In this document: piece by piece, positions 12,540 through 24,563 of the stretch | Layout of the letters: each line of letters starts with the position of its first letter | Position numbering within the stretch: position 1 is the first letter of the stretch | Source: Nephrocerus scutellatus | Lineage: Eukaryota; Arthropoda; Insecta; Diptera; Pipunculidae | DNA length: 64,000 bases | Assembly: GCA_947095585.1 (NCBI GenBank) | Contig: OX352765.1 | Location: forward strand, 86,574,965-86,638,964 | Direction: 5' to 3' | Made by a program: the position numbers and the translations under genes | Notes under the pieces: model-generated | Database searches by the model: none | Told to the model about the DNA's origin: nothing | The model's input: the letters and a program-made list of their open reading frames with translations, nothing else

Positions 12540-14295
12540 GAAAAACAAGAACTTTTAGTTGCATTGAATAATTGAAACAAGATTATTAATTAATTTTTGA
12601 GGTGTCTATATATTTTCGAGAGGTATCTTTTTTTTGGTATGGAATGGATAACTTTTTTCCAACATAACAAAAATTATAAGTTACCCAGGAACTATTCCTA
12701 TTCGTAATTTGTTTTTAATTACTATTTTTTCCGCTGGGTGCGCTAGATCTCGGGAAGACTTATTTAAATAAATAAGGTTTCACAAATAAGTCTTACGAGA
12801 TTCGGAAACAGCTTAAGCGTTGTCATCAGTTTTATTTTCTTTTACATAGTAAAAGGAAGTATAGTAATCTGGAAAATTTTCGAATTCGGGATTACCGTAT
12901 CTTCTGAGTCAGAAAAAGTGAATAAATCTCTGTCTATAGGTCTGTCTGTCGGTCGGTCTGTCTGTCATTCTGTGTCCACTATACAGCCCATACATTACAT
13001 TTACTGAAGATTCAGGTCCCATCCGTAAAAAAAAGTCGTGTTGTGCCCAAACCTCCTTTCTTTTATATTTGATACGTAACTTGTTTGGCATTAACATAAA
13101 CGTCAAACTAATAGTTCTTTTAAATGCACAAACCGCAATTTGAATCCATTAACATGGAAAAAAATTGTATGGTTTTCGTGTCGCTAACGCAACGAAAATC
13201 AACTTCAAATCGACCTGAAATTTTCTTGGCATATGTCGTCATATGGGTGTGGGAATATCTGTTGTTACTGAAGTATTAAAGAGATATCTTACCAGTCGAT
13301 CGCCGATGATAGTACAGTTACAGTTTTGGTTGAAAAAATTCCAAATGCGAAACGTAAAGCGTAATTTCTAATTTCAATCGAGAAAATCAAATGTTGTTTT
13401 ATTTGCATTACAATTCAAATTCGCAAATCCTCGGAAAATAAAAGACGCCTTAATAGTTTAGTTCAAGTTACCGGTTTTTAATTAAATTTAAAGAAGTGTA
13501 GGCGTACCTTTAATAGAATCATATCAAAGAAATGAACTTCTGCTGCGAATTCAAAAATTAGATCCGACTCGGTAAAAGGCAAAATTTAATTAGAACATGT
13601 GTATTTAAAAGACATAAAATATTTTGTTGCATTCGGTTGCAGTTTCAATTGATATAACTACATCTCATATGTTTTCGTTTTGTGACTTGTGGACACGGCA
13701 CACGCCAAACGTAATCAACTGAAAAACAAAGAAAAACCAAAAACAATAAAGAAAAAGAAAATAATACGCAAAAGAAAAAGACGACTGTTTGCCTGTGCTT
13801 CTTCATTCCGTCATTCCGTGGAGCCCGAGCCTGGCCTGCTGCTTTTCTTGTAAATTTTCGCGATCGCGTAAGTAAATTTTCACTCAATCAATTGCAAGAG
13901 CCTTAAAATTATTGGAAATAATTAATCACTAATAGCCAGGCGACTTAAATCAACTGGAATATCGTAAATTGTAGTTATAGTTTCCGCGAAAGAAAAAGAA
14001 AATCGAGCGAATAATAAAGAACTAATATTGAAAAAAAAAACCCAATTCGCTTCTAGCAATCGTTGGAATAAAAATCCCTACTTCCCACTTTTCTGCATTT
14101 TTTGGGTGGTATTGAAGTTTAGGGCGAATGCAGGAGTTCGGCCATTATCGTTTTTAAGAAAAAATTCAGGAACACGATAGGTGGCAGCTTCGGAGCAGAT
14201 CACTGGCTTTTCAGCTCTGGTTTTTTTGCTTACTTAACCATTTGGCAGTGGAGACCTTCGGCCTCGGAACTGTATGTCAATTTATGTGAATAACA
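12540..14295. other. Intergenic DNA and probable 5' region of Duba
   Basis: No coding exon is visible. A (TCTG)n microsatellite lies at about 12929-12972. Bases 13640-14295 precede the Duba start codon and probably contain its promoter and 5' UTR, including an upstream stop before the ATG at 14296. I can pick out no clear TATA or initiator. Confidence 0.4.
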
Positions 14296-17200
14296 ATGAC
14301 AATCAAACCAGTCACATCGAATCAAAAACAGAACGAGAAAAAAGACAGCCATGATAGACACGGAGTCTCGGTGGGTGTCATAGAGCAGCAAAATCAACAA
14401 AATGTCGCACGTTCATCTCAGCACAGGAATGTCGTAATAGACGGACATTGTCAGGTAAGTAAATTTTTTGTTTTTCTCAGTGCTTTACACCATGATGGAA
14501 GACAATGGATCCTGGATTTTTTAAAGGAAGTTTCCCTTAATTGTTATGCTGTGCGAAATCGCTTTCTTTGATTAATTGGGTTGGTTGGAGTGGATGGCAA
14601 GTGTGTGGCGAACAAAGGTGTTGCCATTGCCGTTGCTGTCACATTTTTGTTCTCCTTTAATTTAATTGCGTTTTTAGTTCCTTTATGATATACCTCTATA
14701 TATATATATGTGGCAAATGTATTGTCCCATTGCTAATACATCTATTTGCTATGCACATAATTACATATATGACATAAGCAGGTACTCCCTGTGAACACAG
14801 CGTTATGTGAACTACTTATTGGAAGTCACTGCCACGTTTGTGGACTACGTTACATGTTATTTTATTCGCACGTATGTGCAAACCTATCAGTTGAAATTGA
14901 GCTCATATATGTAATTACACTGCGGTTCACTAGATTAGGAGTAGGCTATTTCGAGAAGTAAAAAATAATCTCTCTCCAATAAATGATAGAAAGAAAAACA
15001 AAATGGCCAAAGAAACAGTGGTTCATGTTGAATGCAATGGTGAATTTCAAAGTTTAGCTAACGCTAGTTTTATGAAACTCGTAACTGAATGAGTCAGAAT
15101 GGCATGCATTTGAATTGGTTCATAAGAATTAGAAGGCGTCGAAGAACAATCGGGCTTGAGAAGTGGTTCTTTTTTTTATTTTTATAAAATGTTAATAAAG
15201 TAAAGTGAGCAGTCGTAAAAGAGTTCTAAGAGCCCTAGTCGGAACCGCATGCCTTGTGACGACGTACAAAGCTATTGGCCGTTCGATTATTAACTACACC
15301 GCCCCCATCTGAACGTAATTTTAAAGTGACACACAATGGACCAGTATCCAGTCCAGACAAAACACAGCCCTTCGCATCGCAACTGTGTGCCACTACCAAA
15401 CCAACACCGATCATCTTTATGACAAAACGTCCATGCTCTTCTCCGTCAGGCAACACAGTGAACTGGTTCTTTTTAGCCTGCAGCAACCCCGCAAACCCAG
15501 TTCACGACATCACTGTCAGTGTGATGCCTCCATGCTGCATAAGTCAAGACATCAGGACGTACAGCGACTGCATAAACCACGTCATACTGGCAACCTGGAA
15601 TCCCACCACTATCCGTTTAGCCTATTAATAGTATACACTTGATGCAGTCTCTGCAGCAGTCTCCTCAAGCAAGGTTAATAGGATCCTCGGTACACACCCC
15701 CTCCCTGCCTAGAGAATCCCGAACAACCTTGGCACCTCTTTGGTCAAGTTGGTGTCATATACTTCAGATTTATAAAGCTCGCATTATCCCTGTAATCAAT
15801 GATCTCTGCCCCCACTGTAACCAAGGCACCCATACTACCAATCACCTATTCCTCTGCCCCTTCTACATCAATGATCCGGCACCGGAGCCTACCGAGCTAA
15901 ATTCTCTTCACGATCTCGACATCGCGATTACGATCGTAGATCTTATCATTGTAGAGTCTCCTGAATGGTCCTTCCTCACATACGGTGCCAACAAGTCTTC
16001 GTTAGACTTTTCTCTCGAACGCGGCTAAGAGGTCAGAATGCTTTTTGCTAAGCATCCAAGCTTCGGATCCATATTTACGAGGGTGGGTCAATAAGTCCCT
16101 GAAAAATGAAATAAGGAACACTCTTTTCGGCATAAAAACATTTAATTTTTCAACATTAGTCTCCTTCTACCTCGATACACTTCATCGAACGTTTCTCCAA
16201 TTTTTTGATGCCCTCCAAATAATACGATTTCTCGAGCCCCTCAAAATAAGCGTTTGTTTCAGCGATGACCTCTTCATTCGACCCAAATCTCTTATCTCCA
16301 AGCCATTTATTCATGTTTGGAAACGAAATAGTCGCAGGGGTCTAAATCTGTGGAATATTCTGGATGAGGGATGTGTTCGTAGCCTAACTCATTCAATTTT
16401 GCCATTGCGAGTGCGTTGTCCTGGTGAAAAATAACTTTTTCTTTGCCAAATGCGGCCGTTTTTGCTTCAAATCGGCTTGGAATCTATCCAGGAGCTCTGC
16501 GTAGTATGCGCCGGTGATTGTTTTACCTTTTTTTAAGGTATTCGATGTGAACAACACCACATTTCTATGACCCCGTTGTCCCTTGTCATTAGTGTGCTCG
16601 TGTAAGCTATAGGTGCATCTTTTCAATTAACTCGGTGTTGATTCTTTTTCAAAACTACTGTCCAACATTTTTAATGAATGTTTGTCAACTGGTATTTATC
16701 ATAATATTTTGCATCAAGGAAGAGATTAGAAAACAAATTTTATTGAAATGATAACATTAGTGATTTCTTTACTTTGTTTCTATTTCTACAGAGTCCGCAA
16801 CGACGTAGTGATGTTTATGATGAGTTATCACGTCATCGCAGAAGTCCGCACAAAAGGTTAGTTGGAGCTCCGTACGGTTACGATTCCTATTTTTGATTGT
16901 TTGCCTTTTTTTTGTACCCGTCTATTTTAGTGGCTCGCGTACGAAACGCGGTGAACATCATCATCACAAACGTGAGCGTGCAGAGCGTGAAAAAATTTCC
17001 ACCAGCAATACATCACAATATCATCATCCTGTTGTGGTTCCATCATCAAAATGTAGCAGTCCCCATTTGCATGGAGGTGGCAAATCTCCTGAACATCTTG
17101 CTGCTTTGCCAGTTGCCCTGGGTTCGGGAGGACCGACACCGTCGACAGTTAATCAGGCAGCAGCGAATCTCATGAAGATAGTCGAGGACACATACTCTGG

Positions 17201-19288
17201 TTACAACAGTGGCGATGAACATCTCCAGCCAAAGGAGAACATTTTAACAGCTGACGAATGGCAGCGACGTGATGAACAATTTTCCAAATGTATGTCCGAT
17301 CGTGGATTTGTGTTGAAACCAATCGAAGAGGATGGAGCGTGTCTGTTTCGAGCGATCTCTTTGCAAATCTATGGCGACGAGGAAATGCACGATGTTATTC
17401 GCCAGCAAACGATGGATTATATTGTAAGAAGTGTATATATTATCTCATATATATTAATTGCTCGTGATTTCTATTTATTAACAGTACAAAAATCGGGAAT
17501 ATTTTTCCCATTTTGTTACCGAAGACATCAACAGTTACATAAAACGCAAACGGCGAAAGGATTCTCATGGTAATCATATTGAAATTCAGGCAATGTCAGA
17601 GATTTATAATCGACCCGTTGAACTGTATTGCTATAAGTCAGGTGCATAAATTATGAAATCATAAATAAAAGAAGTTACACAAATTATTTCCGTTTTTGTG
17701 CAGCTCCGATTAACATCTTCAATTCGGAGCAAAAGAATAATGGTTTTGCTCCGTTGCGACTCTCCTACCAGCGTGGATCCCATTACAATGCCATTCTTGA
17801 TCCGTACAATGCTACTGTTGGCGTGGGCTTAGGTTTAGCTGGATATAAACCGGAATTACAAACGGTTGAAGCCGCTCGTATAAGTGAACAATTAGAAATC
17901 GAACAGGTAAGTTACAACTTGATCATATCCGTAACATTGGTTTCAAAACTCACCTACTTTCTAGACAATGTTCGAAGACAAACTAAAGACAACTGATTGG
18001 GAAGCTACCAATGAGGCGATCGAAGAGCAAATTGCACGTGAATCTTATTTGTTATGGTGCCGTGATAATTTGCAAAAGTCACGCTCTGCAACAACGACAA
18101 CAACATATGCTGCAGCTACAGCTGGTGCTTCCGCCAGCAGCAGTAGCAGTAGTACAGCTGCTGCATCTGGATCTGGTATACTTGCAACATCGGCAGGAAC
18201 ATCCTCTTCATCCACGGTGACATCAGCTGAAGCTGCGTCTACGTCTCCTTCGAAAAGTTCAACAATCGTGAATCAACGCAGTAGCACAGCAACTGCAACA
18301 AGTGCCAGCGGAGGACCCACGCCGCATTTAACACCTCTGTCAAGTTTAAACGGACCCGTTGCTGAAATCGGTGGAAATTCGCACTTTGGTAGTTTGTCGC
18401 CAAAATCGCTAACCTCACTTGCACAGAATTTAAAAAAACAAGATTCTACCGATCAACTTGGTTTCGACAGTGATGACACCGACATGAGTAGTACTAGTTC
18501 AGTGGGAAATAACAGTGGTGGCTCGTCGCCATCATCGACACGCGGCAAAAAATCCAAAAATTGTACAAACTCTTCACGAGGCAGTAAGAAACGACGTCGT
18601 GAGGCTGGTGGTTTTGTTGGAGCTGGTAGTTGTGATGCAAAAAGGTGCGTTGTGGGTGAAAGTGATTTTGTATCCGCATATTATTGCAATATTCACATTT
18701 TTCTTTTCATAGCACCATCGATGATACTACCAGCACATTTAAGCCGAACGCTGCAGAAGACTCACACAAAAGCCCAAAGCGTGAGACATTGCCTGACCCT
18801 GTAGACGCTGTTGTAGAAACAATAAATCTCGTCGCACCAAAGGAAAATCTACAATCTTCTCCAACTTTTACACAAACTGATTTAAATGCCCCAGCCACAT
18901 CGGTGTCAGCCTCTGCACCAGCTATATCGTCCCCAAATCGAGAAGCTTCTCATTCAAGTAATGAGCAGTTGCCAAGTACTTCCAAGCAGTCAGCAACCGA
19001 AACACGCGTTCCCCCTCAGCCGGTATCGATATTCTATCAGTCCTTGTTAGAGTCATCGTATGGTGCTGATGGTATGTGTAAGGACAATCTAAATATTTCC
19101 ACCCCGCCTTCAAAGTGAAATTAATTCAATTTTTTTTGTTCTTTTTCCTCCTTTTGTGTCGGCGATTCTCGGTTCCTTTTGAAGGCCTTGGTCAACTTAC
19201 CGAGTCCGAGATGCTTCAGCGAGCTATTCAGTTGTCCACACAGGATTACATCGATGATCAGAAACGCAAGATTACGTATCGTCCGTGA
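14296..19288 (+). CDS. Duba: OTU-domain deubiquitinase Duba (OTUD5 orthologue), eight exons, complete
   Basis: The exons are 14296-14454, 16792-16856, 16931-17423, 17485-17641, 17704-17906, 17965-18644, 18713-19071 and 19185-19288, giving 739 codons plus stop with every phase consistent. OTUD5 is a cysteine protease that removes ubiquitin chains, acting in signalling and chromatin-linked processes. The OTU core shows DGACLFRA with Asp209 and nucleophile Cys212, and NHIEIQAM with His270. Downstream, IGVGLGL-like and [19 protein letters not shown] blocks match the human protein closely. The C terminus has a ubiquitin-interacting motif ([16 protein letters not shown]). Ser168 sits in YNSGDEH, matching the regulatory phosphoserine context of human OTUD5 (YNSEDEY) and keeping acidic residues at +2 and +3. 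Between the OTU domain and UIM lies a long Ser/Thr/Ala low-complexity linker. The N-terminal MTI is shared with human OTUD5, which supports the start. Intron 1 (2.3 kb) holds LINE and mariner debris. Confidence 0.95.
15195..16028 (+). mobile_element. Jockey-clade LINE 3' fragment inside Duba intron 1
   Basis: The plus strand gives broken frames that resemble the end of a Jockey-type reverse-transcriptase [29 protein letters not shown], then an [19 protein letters not shown] stretch (15405-15470), and finally the zinc-knuckle-like [19 protein letters not shown] followed by LCPF (15799-15860) characteristic of the C terminus of this clade. Frames shift several times. It lies in the same orientation as Duba within its first intron. 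Confidence 0.75.
16066..16545 (-). mobile_element. Mariner transposase 3' fragment inside Duba intron 1
   Basis: On the minus strand the frame at about 16545-16440 reads [18 protein letters not shown] then KRPHLAKKK, a standard mariner transposase block. A frameshift follows, where HQDNA would be expected, and then a [24 protein letters not shown] stretch (catalytic third Asp region) appears. The 3' end near 16080 contains AGGGACTTATTGACCCACCC, the usual mariner terminal sequence. It is degenerate and 5'-truncated. Confidence 0.75.
16555..16622 (-). mobile_element. Small RTE endonuclease remnant
   Basis: About 65 bases match the endonuclease segment also found at 545-615 and 57240-57300 ([14 protein letters not shown] on the minus strand). 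It abuts the mariner remnant, so insertions here are nested or rejoined. Confidence 0.6.
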
Positions 19289-20095
19289 GACACAGGAGGC
19301 GGTTAGGTGCAGTAAACCAATTAACTTGATTATTCACATTTATTAATTAATAAACAAATGCAAATACACACAGACACATACAAAGAGACACATCGCCTAT
19401 ATATAATATGCATTATATGTAAATCTTAGTTATATATAAATGTAAAACTCTTATAAAAATTCAATGAGAAACTTTCAGTGTGAACAAAATCACATGTCGC
19501 AAATAATTTCTCACTTTATAAATTAAGTTATCAAAGCGCACTCGCCACTACCAGCACCACCCACGACACACATACACACACCCAAGGAAACTATGTGAAA
19601 TAAAAATATAAATTTTAAATTCACCAACAATTGCTGTACATACATACAAGAAGAGTATTACAAAATTGTAACTTACATCTTCACATTTATCATGAAAATG
19701 TGAAATTAAATTGAAATGAAATTTGTTAATTTTCTTCTTATTTTAATTCACTATTTTGTTATTATGTTATGCAAATGGAAACTGTTCACAGGGTGTATGC
19801 AGTGTAGTTGGGTGTAATGTAAAAGTTTAGATTTTATTGTTTTTCTATTTCTAGATGAAATAACTTAGATTTGTTGCTTCTTTCAATGTATTTCTGGAGC
19901 AACAATTGGAAATCCAGCGAGACAGAATTAATTATAAATATTATTACATATTAAGTTGTTCTTTGTTTACTTTTCTGTATTCGAATACCTATGTATAATT
20001 TCACTTTTAAATAAACAAATAGCTGAATAAAGGAATGTTCTGTGGATTAAATTTGAATTAAATGTTCCTTGCAGCCTCCTACCCGAGCGTCGAAC
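19289..20095 (+). other. 3' UTR and flank of Duba
   Basis: No coding exon is visible. Candidate poly(A) signals are AATAAA near 19351, 19601, 20011 and 20026. Multiple CACA/CATACACA runs occur. I place the transcript end somewhere between 19.6 and 20.05 kb without being able to choose. Confidence 0.4.
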
Positions 20096-20889
20096 TTGAA
20101 GAGTTGTAGGGGCTAAGTAAGGTCCAAGATTTCTGAGAGTTTTCTTTAGATGAGTCTTGAAAACAAAGGTAGCTCATCACCCTCTTTCCCCCTCTCCAAT
20201 TCTACACCGTCCAATTCCCATTCTCATCCCATGGGCTGGATTAACGTGTTATACGTACCGTGGCGAGAATCAGACCGGCTGGGAGCCCAGTTTAATAATA
20301 GCCCAGCCGCTCAAGGAGTATATGCATACCTGGCGACGTCAAGATTCTAGCCTTATCAGCATACTGCGGATTTTTGTGCACATTGATATCCTTTCTCCGC
20401 CACTCGTTGGAATCCAAATTACAGACAGTAAAAATTTACCCGACGGTAGCACGGTGCCATTGCTGTCTACCGGTAATGCTTCTGCAACGGTGTGTAGTGG
20501 TTTGACTACTGCCGACAAGCGCAGGTCGGCTTTGACAGATAGGCCTTCTACTGGCGGCGGTTGGATTGTGGCACCTCAAGGCCCTTCCGCTGCCAGTAAT
20601 CTTGAAGGCGCATCTGGTGGATGTTCGCGACAACGTGCTCCATCTAGATCGTCTACAGATACAGATACCGACGGATACTGAAGGCACTCGCAGCAATTCC
20701 AGAGATCAACAAAACACCAAAGCAGGTCGCCAAGCTAAAATGGGCCTTATTGATAAGCACGAACAACGGACCAGTGATGACTCTTCCGCAACTCTAGGCG
20801 ACAGAGATCGGTAGAGGAAATCGATTCGATTTCAAAAGACTTGGTGCACAACACCATCACACTTTGTCACTCCATTGTTACATCTCAGA
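20096..20889. other. Unassigned, GC-richer, probably transposon-derived
   Basis: This stretch is clearly richer in G+C than its surroundings and is open for 174 codons on the plus strand (20157-20681) and partly open on the minus strand. I recognise no domain in any frame. Its position directly beside LINE endonuclease debris suggests it belongs to the same insertion, but this is inference. Confidence 0.35.
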
Positions 20890-21690
20890 GGTCCTTCAAT
20901 GATATCCTCTGATTAAGGACAAAAAAGTAGTCGCAGTGATAGATCGCAGCGATACAGATGAAACTATCTCTCCAGAACGGTGGCAATTGGTCAAAATAAA
21001 GCTCTCTGGTAGCTTCTTGATTTTTATGAAGGAGTTGCAGAAACCAACAAATCTTTCACCATTGTCATTTCGTTCGCCGAGGCCTTGCTTCCAAATCACA
21101 TGTCTGATTCCTTCGTTGTTGTTGCCTACCTTGGCATTCAAGTCCCCCATCACGATGACGATATCTCCGTTCGGCGTTACGAACAGCGCTAAGCTGATTG
21201 TAGAAGTTGTCCTTATCATCATCAGTCGAGGGATTCGTTGGGGCGCAACACTGTATGATCGTGATGCGCCGTACTTTTGTCCAAAATCTGGACGATAAGA
21301 TCCTATCACCATGCGGGTGCCAGGAAATTAGGCCTCTGCGTGCTGTTGGCGTTAGCAGCAGACCCACTTCAGATTCACAGGGACGGACTGCCGGAGGGTT
21401 TGCCAGAGTAGAGTAGCATTGTGTTACACGTTGGGGATTGGTACTCTCCCGCGTCGAACCATCTTACTTCACTCACTCCCAGTATGTCCAAATTATATCG
21501 AAGAAACTCACGTGCCAGTTGAAGAAATCTGGCATTTTGAGGTCCTTCACTCCCTGAGTCATGGAGCGTCCTCACAATCCAGAAACCAATCTTAGTCCGG
21601 GTACAATAGCCAAAAGTCGTCATTATTCGATCATTACTTATCCGAGGCGTTGTGTCGGTTTCAGTAGCGGCCATTTTTCGGTCCCGCAGG
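20890..21690 (-). mobile_element. RTE-like LINE endonuclease fragment, second lineage
   Basis: The minus strand carries, with frameshifts between, RTKIGFWIVRTLHDSG, FLRYNLDILGVSEVRWFDAG, GLLLTPTARRGLISWHPHGD, the TIIQCCAPTNPSTDDDKDNF block, and VMGDLNAKVGNNNEG then KQGLGERNDNGERFV. These are the conserved steps of an apurinic-type endonuclease (the Glu of SEVRW and the Asp/Asn of GDLNAK). The sequence differs from the 29.4 and 57 kb RTE copies, so it is a separate lineage. Confidence 0.8.
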
Positions 21691-22043
21691 GTGCTAACCC
21701 ACGTTACCTAGACTAGAAACGCTAGACCGTTCGCATTTGCAATTTTAGCCTGCATATTTATATAAGGATTTATACACATAGTTGCCCGGGGACCACCACT
21801 AGGAGGTAGAGCAAGCACTACATCACGAGCTTGATTGTTGCGCTACTGGCCCAAACCAAGTTTTGAGCAGTCAGTAGTTTCCCAATCAATCGCAATACAG
21901 ATCCCCAAAAGTGCGGAATATATTTTTATATATATGTAAAATCATACTTATTGTATCAATAAAATATATGAAGTTACCGTTAATAAAAGACTTTTAATCA
22001 AAATATTATAACAATATTTCTATTCTATATAAATATATTCTAG

Positions 22044-22721
22044 TTAGGTAGTTGTATTTGTAATAGATTCTGGTTGTTCCGCTGTAGATGCTGTAAATTC
22101 TGGATGATCAGTTGTTAATGTTGTAGATTCTGGTTGCTCAGTGGTCCTTGTATTAGATTCTGGTTGGCCAGTTGTTAATGTAGTAGATTCTGGTTGATTA
22201 GTTGTTGTAGATTCTGGTTGGCCAGTTGTTATTTTAGTAGATTCTGGTTGATTAGTTGTTGTAGATTCTGGTTGGCCAGTTGTTATTTTAGTAGCTTTTG
22301 GTTGCTTAGTTGTTGTAGATTATGGTTGCTCAGTTGTTGTAGATTCTGGTTGATTAGTTGTTGTAGATTCTGGTTGGCCAGTTGTTAATGTAGTAGATTC
22401 TGGTTGATTAGTTGTTGTAGATTTTGGTTGCTCAGTTGTTGTAGATTCTGGTTCCTCAGTTGTTGTAGATTCTGGTTAATCAGTTGTTGTAGATTCTGGT
22501 TCCTCAGTTGTTGTAGATTCTAGTTGATCAATTGTTGTAGATTTTGGTTGCTTAGTTGTTGTAGATTCTGGTTGATTAGTTGTTGTAGATTCTGGTTGGC
22601 CAGTTGTTAATGTAGTAGATTCTGGTTGATTAGTTGTTGTAGATTTTGGTTGCTTAGTTGTTGTAGATTCTGGTTGCTCAGTTGTTGTAGATTCTGGTTC
22701 ATCAGTTGTTGTAGATTCTGG
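22044..22721 (-). pseudogene. In-frame decayed mucin tail beyond the stop of chitin-binding gene 1
   Basis: This is a run of 24- and 30-base repeats (coding QPESTTTE and QPESTTLTTG types) that continues in the same frame as gene 1 past its TAA at 22722-22724. A second TAA lies at 22476-22478. Both stops replace the CAA glutamine codon of the repeat. The frame then stays open to a TAA at 22044-22046 just past the last repeat, which looks like the ancestral stop. It is read only if the stops are bypassed or differ between alleles. Confidence 0.75.
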
Positions 22722-24418
22722 TTAAACAGTTGTTGTAAGTTCTGCTGGGTTTATATAATCAGCGGATGATCGATTCACACAGCGATATTGATCTGCAGTT
22801 GTTGTAGATTCTGGTTGATCAGTTGTTGTAGGTTCTGGTTGATCAGTTGTCGTTGTAATAGGTTCTGGCTGCTTGGTTGTCGATGTTGTAGATTCTGTTT
22901 TGTGTATATAATCAGCGGTTGATCGATACTCACAGCGAAATTGATTTGCATTCCAATGCAGGCCGTCGGGACATTCTACTGGATAAGCGTATCCAGAAAG
23001 GCATTGATAGAATTTTCGAGAATTTTCGGGATGTGTGAAAAACTGAGCATCCCATGCCGTGACGTTGCTACATATGTGACTTTTTACAGCCTGATTGTCT
23101 TCCTCCTCGTCTAAATCATCTTCTATGGAATCATCTGAAATACAGTTGTTAGGCACAGGCGAATTACAGAGTTTGAGCTCATGATTCCAATGTTGTCCCG
23201 AAGGACATGATATAAGGTAAGCATTTCCGTACAGGCATCTGTAGAATTTCTGGCAATCTTTGTGATGCCGAATATACGTTGGGTATAACGGTCTCTCATA
23301 TTCTGGACAGCGCAATGACTTTATCGGGCGCACTTTTGGTGCAGCAGCTCCTGCACTGGATAGGCAATTTGCTTCATCTGGAGTGGTACAACGATTATGC
23401 TCAAAACTCCAATGTTGTCCGTCGTTACATGTTGACAGATGCGCTGTTCCTAATATACATTTGTAGTACTTATTACACTGTTGATAGTCGCGCAGAAAAA
23501 CGGGTTTACCCGGAGTATCGTTTTGTGGACATAACATGCTTCTTTTCTGCTCCTCTCTCTCAGCCAATCTATTGTTTACAATCGTAATCTCGGAATCTTT
23601 AACAACGCACATCCGATGCCTTCTACTCCATTCTTTACCGTCGGGACATATCACCAGATATTCTTTGTCGTTGATACATCGATAAATTAAATTATTAGTG
23701 GTATCATAATGATAACTGATGGAGTTGTGTGGTGATTTCTTCAAAGATGCACAGTGAAGGTTTTCTACTGGCCGCACTGAACTGCCATTTCGCTTTTCAC
23801 AAATATAGCTTTTTATATTAAACTCAAATCCCTCGAGGCACAGAACGTGATAGGCGTAGTCGTGATAGCATGTGTAGGTAGAATTTATAGAACTTATAAC
23901 AAGGCCTCTCGTATATGGTTTCGTTCGACAATTGATATCTGAATTCTTTTCGTGTAAATCTATCCATGGGTTGTGGGCACCGCTTTTTAGATAATAGTTT
24001 AAATCGCTTTTTGGTTTACACGCTTTCTCTTTTAGATTCAAGTAAAATCCTTCATAACACAAAGCTTCAAATGCCATGCCATTTTGACAATAGTACGGTT
24101 TCTCCTTAAATACCTTAAGAACGGGTTTCCACCCGTTAGGGCAGTGTTCAGATGAAACTCCTGGCACCGTTAAATTTACATATGGATAATGACTTTTGCC
24201 ATAGGGGAAATTTTTATGAAGACAAAACCATCTTGTGTTTTTGTAATTGAAATGTGCTAGACCGTTGCAAGGATTTAGGAAAAGTTTTTTACCCTCGACA
24301 CAGTTTTTTATAAAGGAACCTGTGGAATCACGATGAATCACACTCGAATTACCTAAACATTTTGCGCTTTCCGTTCCATTAAAGTTGAAGAATATCATTA
24401 CAATGCATAGTGAAAATT
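22722..24418 (-). CDS. Chitin-binding (CBM14) mucin-like protein 1, exon 2
   Basis: With the 28-nt exon 1 at 27803-27830 this makes a 574-residue secreted protein. The acceptor is CTTCTTTTAG| before AA at 24418, completing a GAA codon. The signal peptide is about residues 1-25 (MGRKTFGLL then EFSLCIVMIFFNF). Seven chitin-binding modules of the peritrophin-A type begin near residues 29, 101, 172, 231, 306, 379 and 459. The first four and the last have four cysteines, lacking C2 and C6; the fifth and sixth have the full six. An acidic linker SIEDDLDEEE precedes the last module. Compared with gene 2, three modules (the equivalents of its 7th, 9th and 10th) are missing. A short Thr/Gln/Pro/Glu tail begins near residue 518 and ends at a TAA standing where repeats have CAA. 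The family binds chitin in peritrophic matrix or cuticle; the tissue here is not shown. Confidence 0.85.
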
Positions 24419-24479
24419 CTAAAAGAAGAGAGAGGAAGAGAGAAAACTATTAATCTTTATCTGTAAAGAAGAGAATTTC

Positions 24480-24512
<33 letters not shown>

Positions 24513-24563
24513 ATGTATGTGTGAGAGTTATTTTGGAAGGGGTCTTGAGAGGCTTTTTTTTAA

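Noticed and set aside
22194..22388. Cys/Trp/Leu-rich plus-strand frame
   Set aside because: Antisense of the decayed gene 1 mucin tail.
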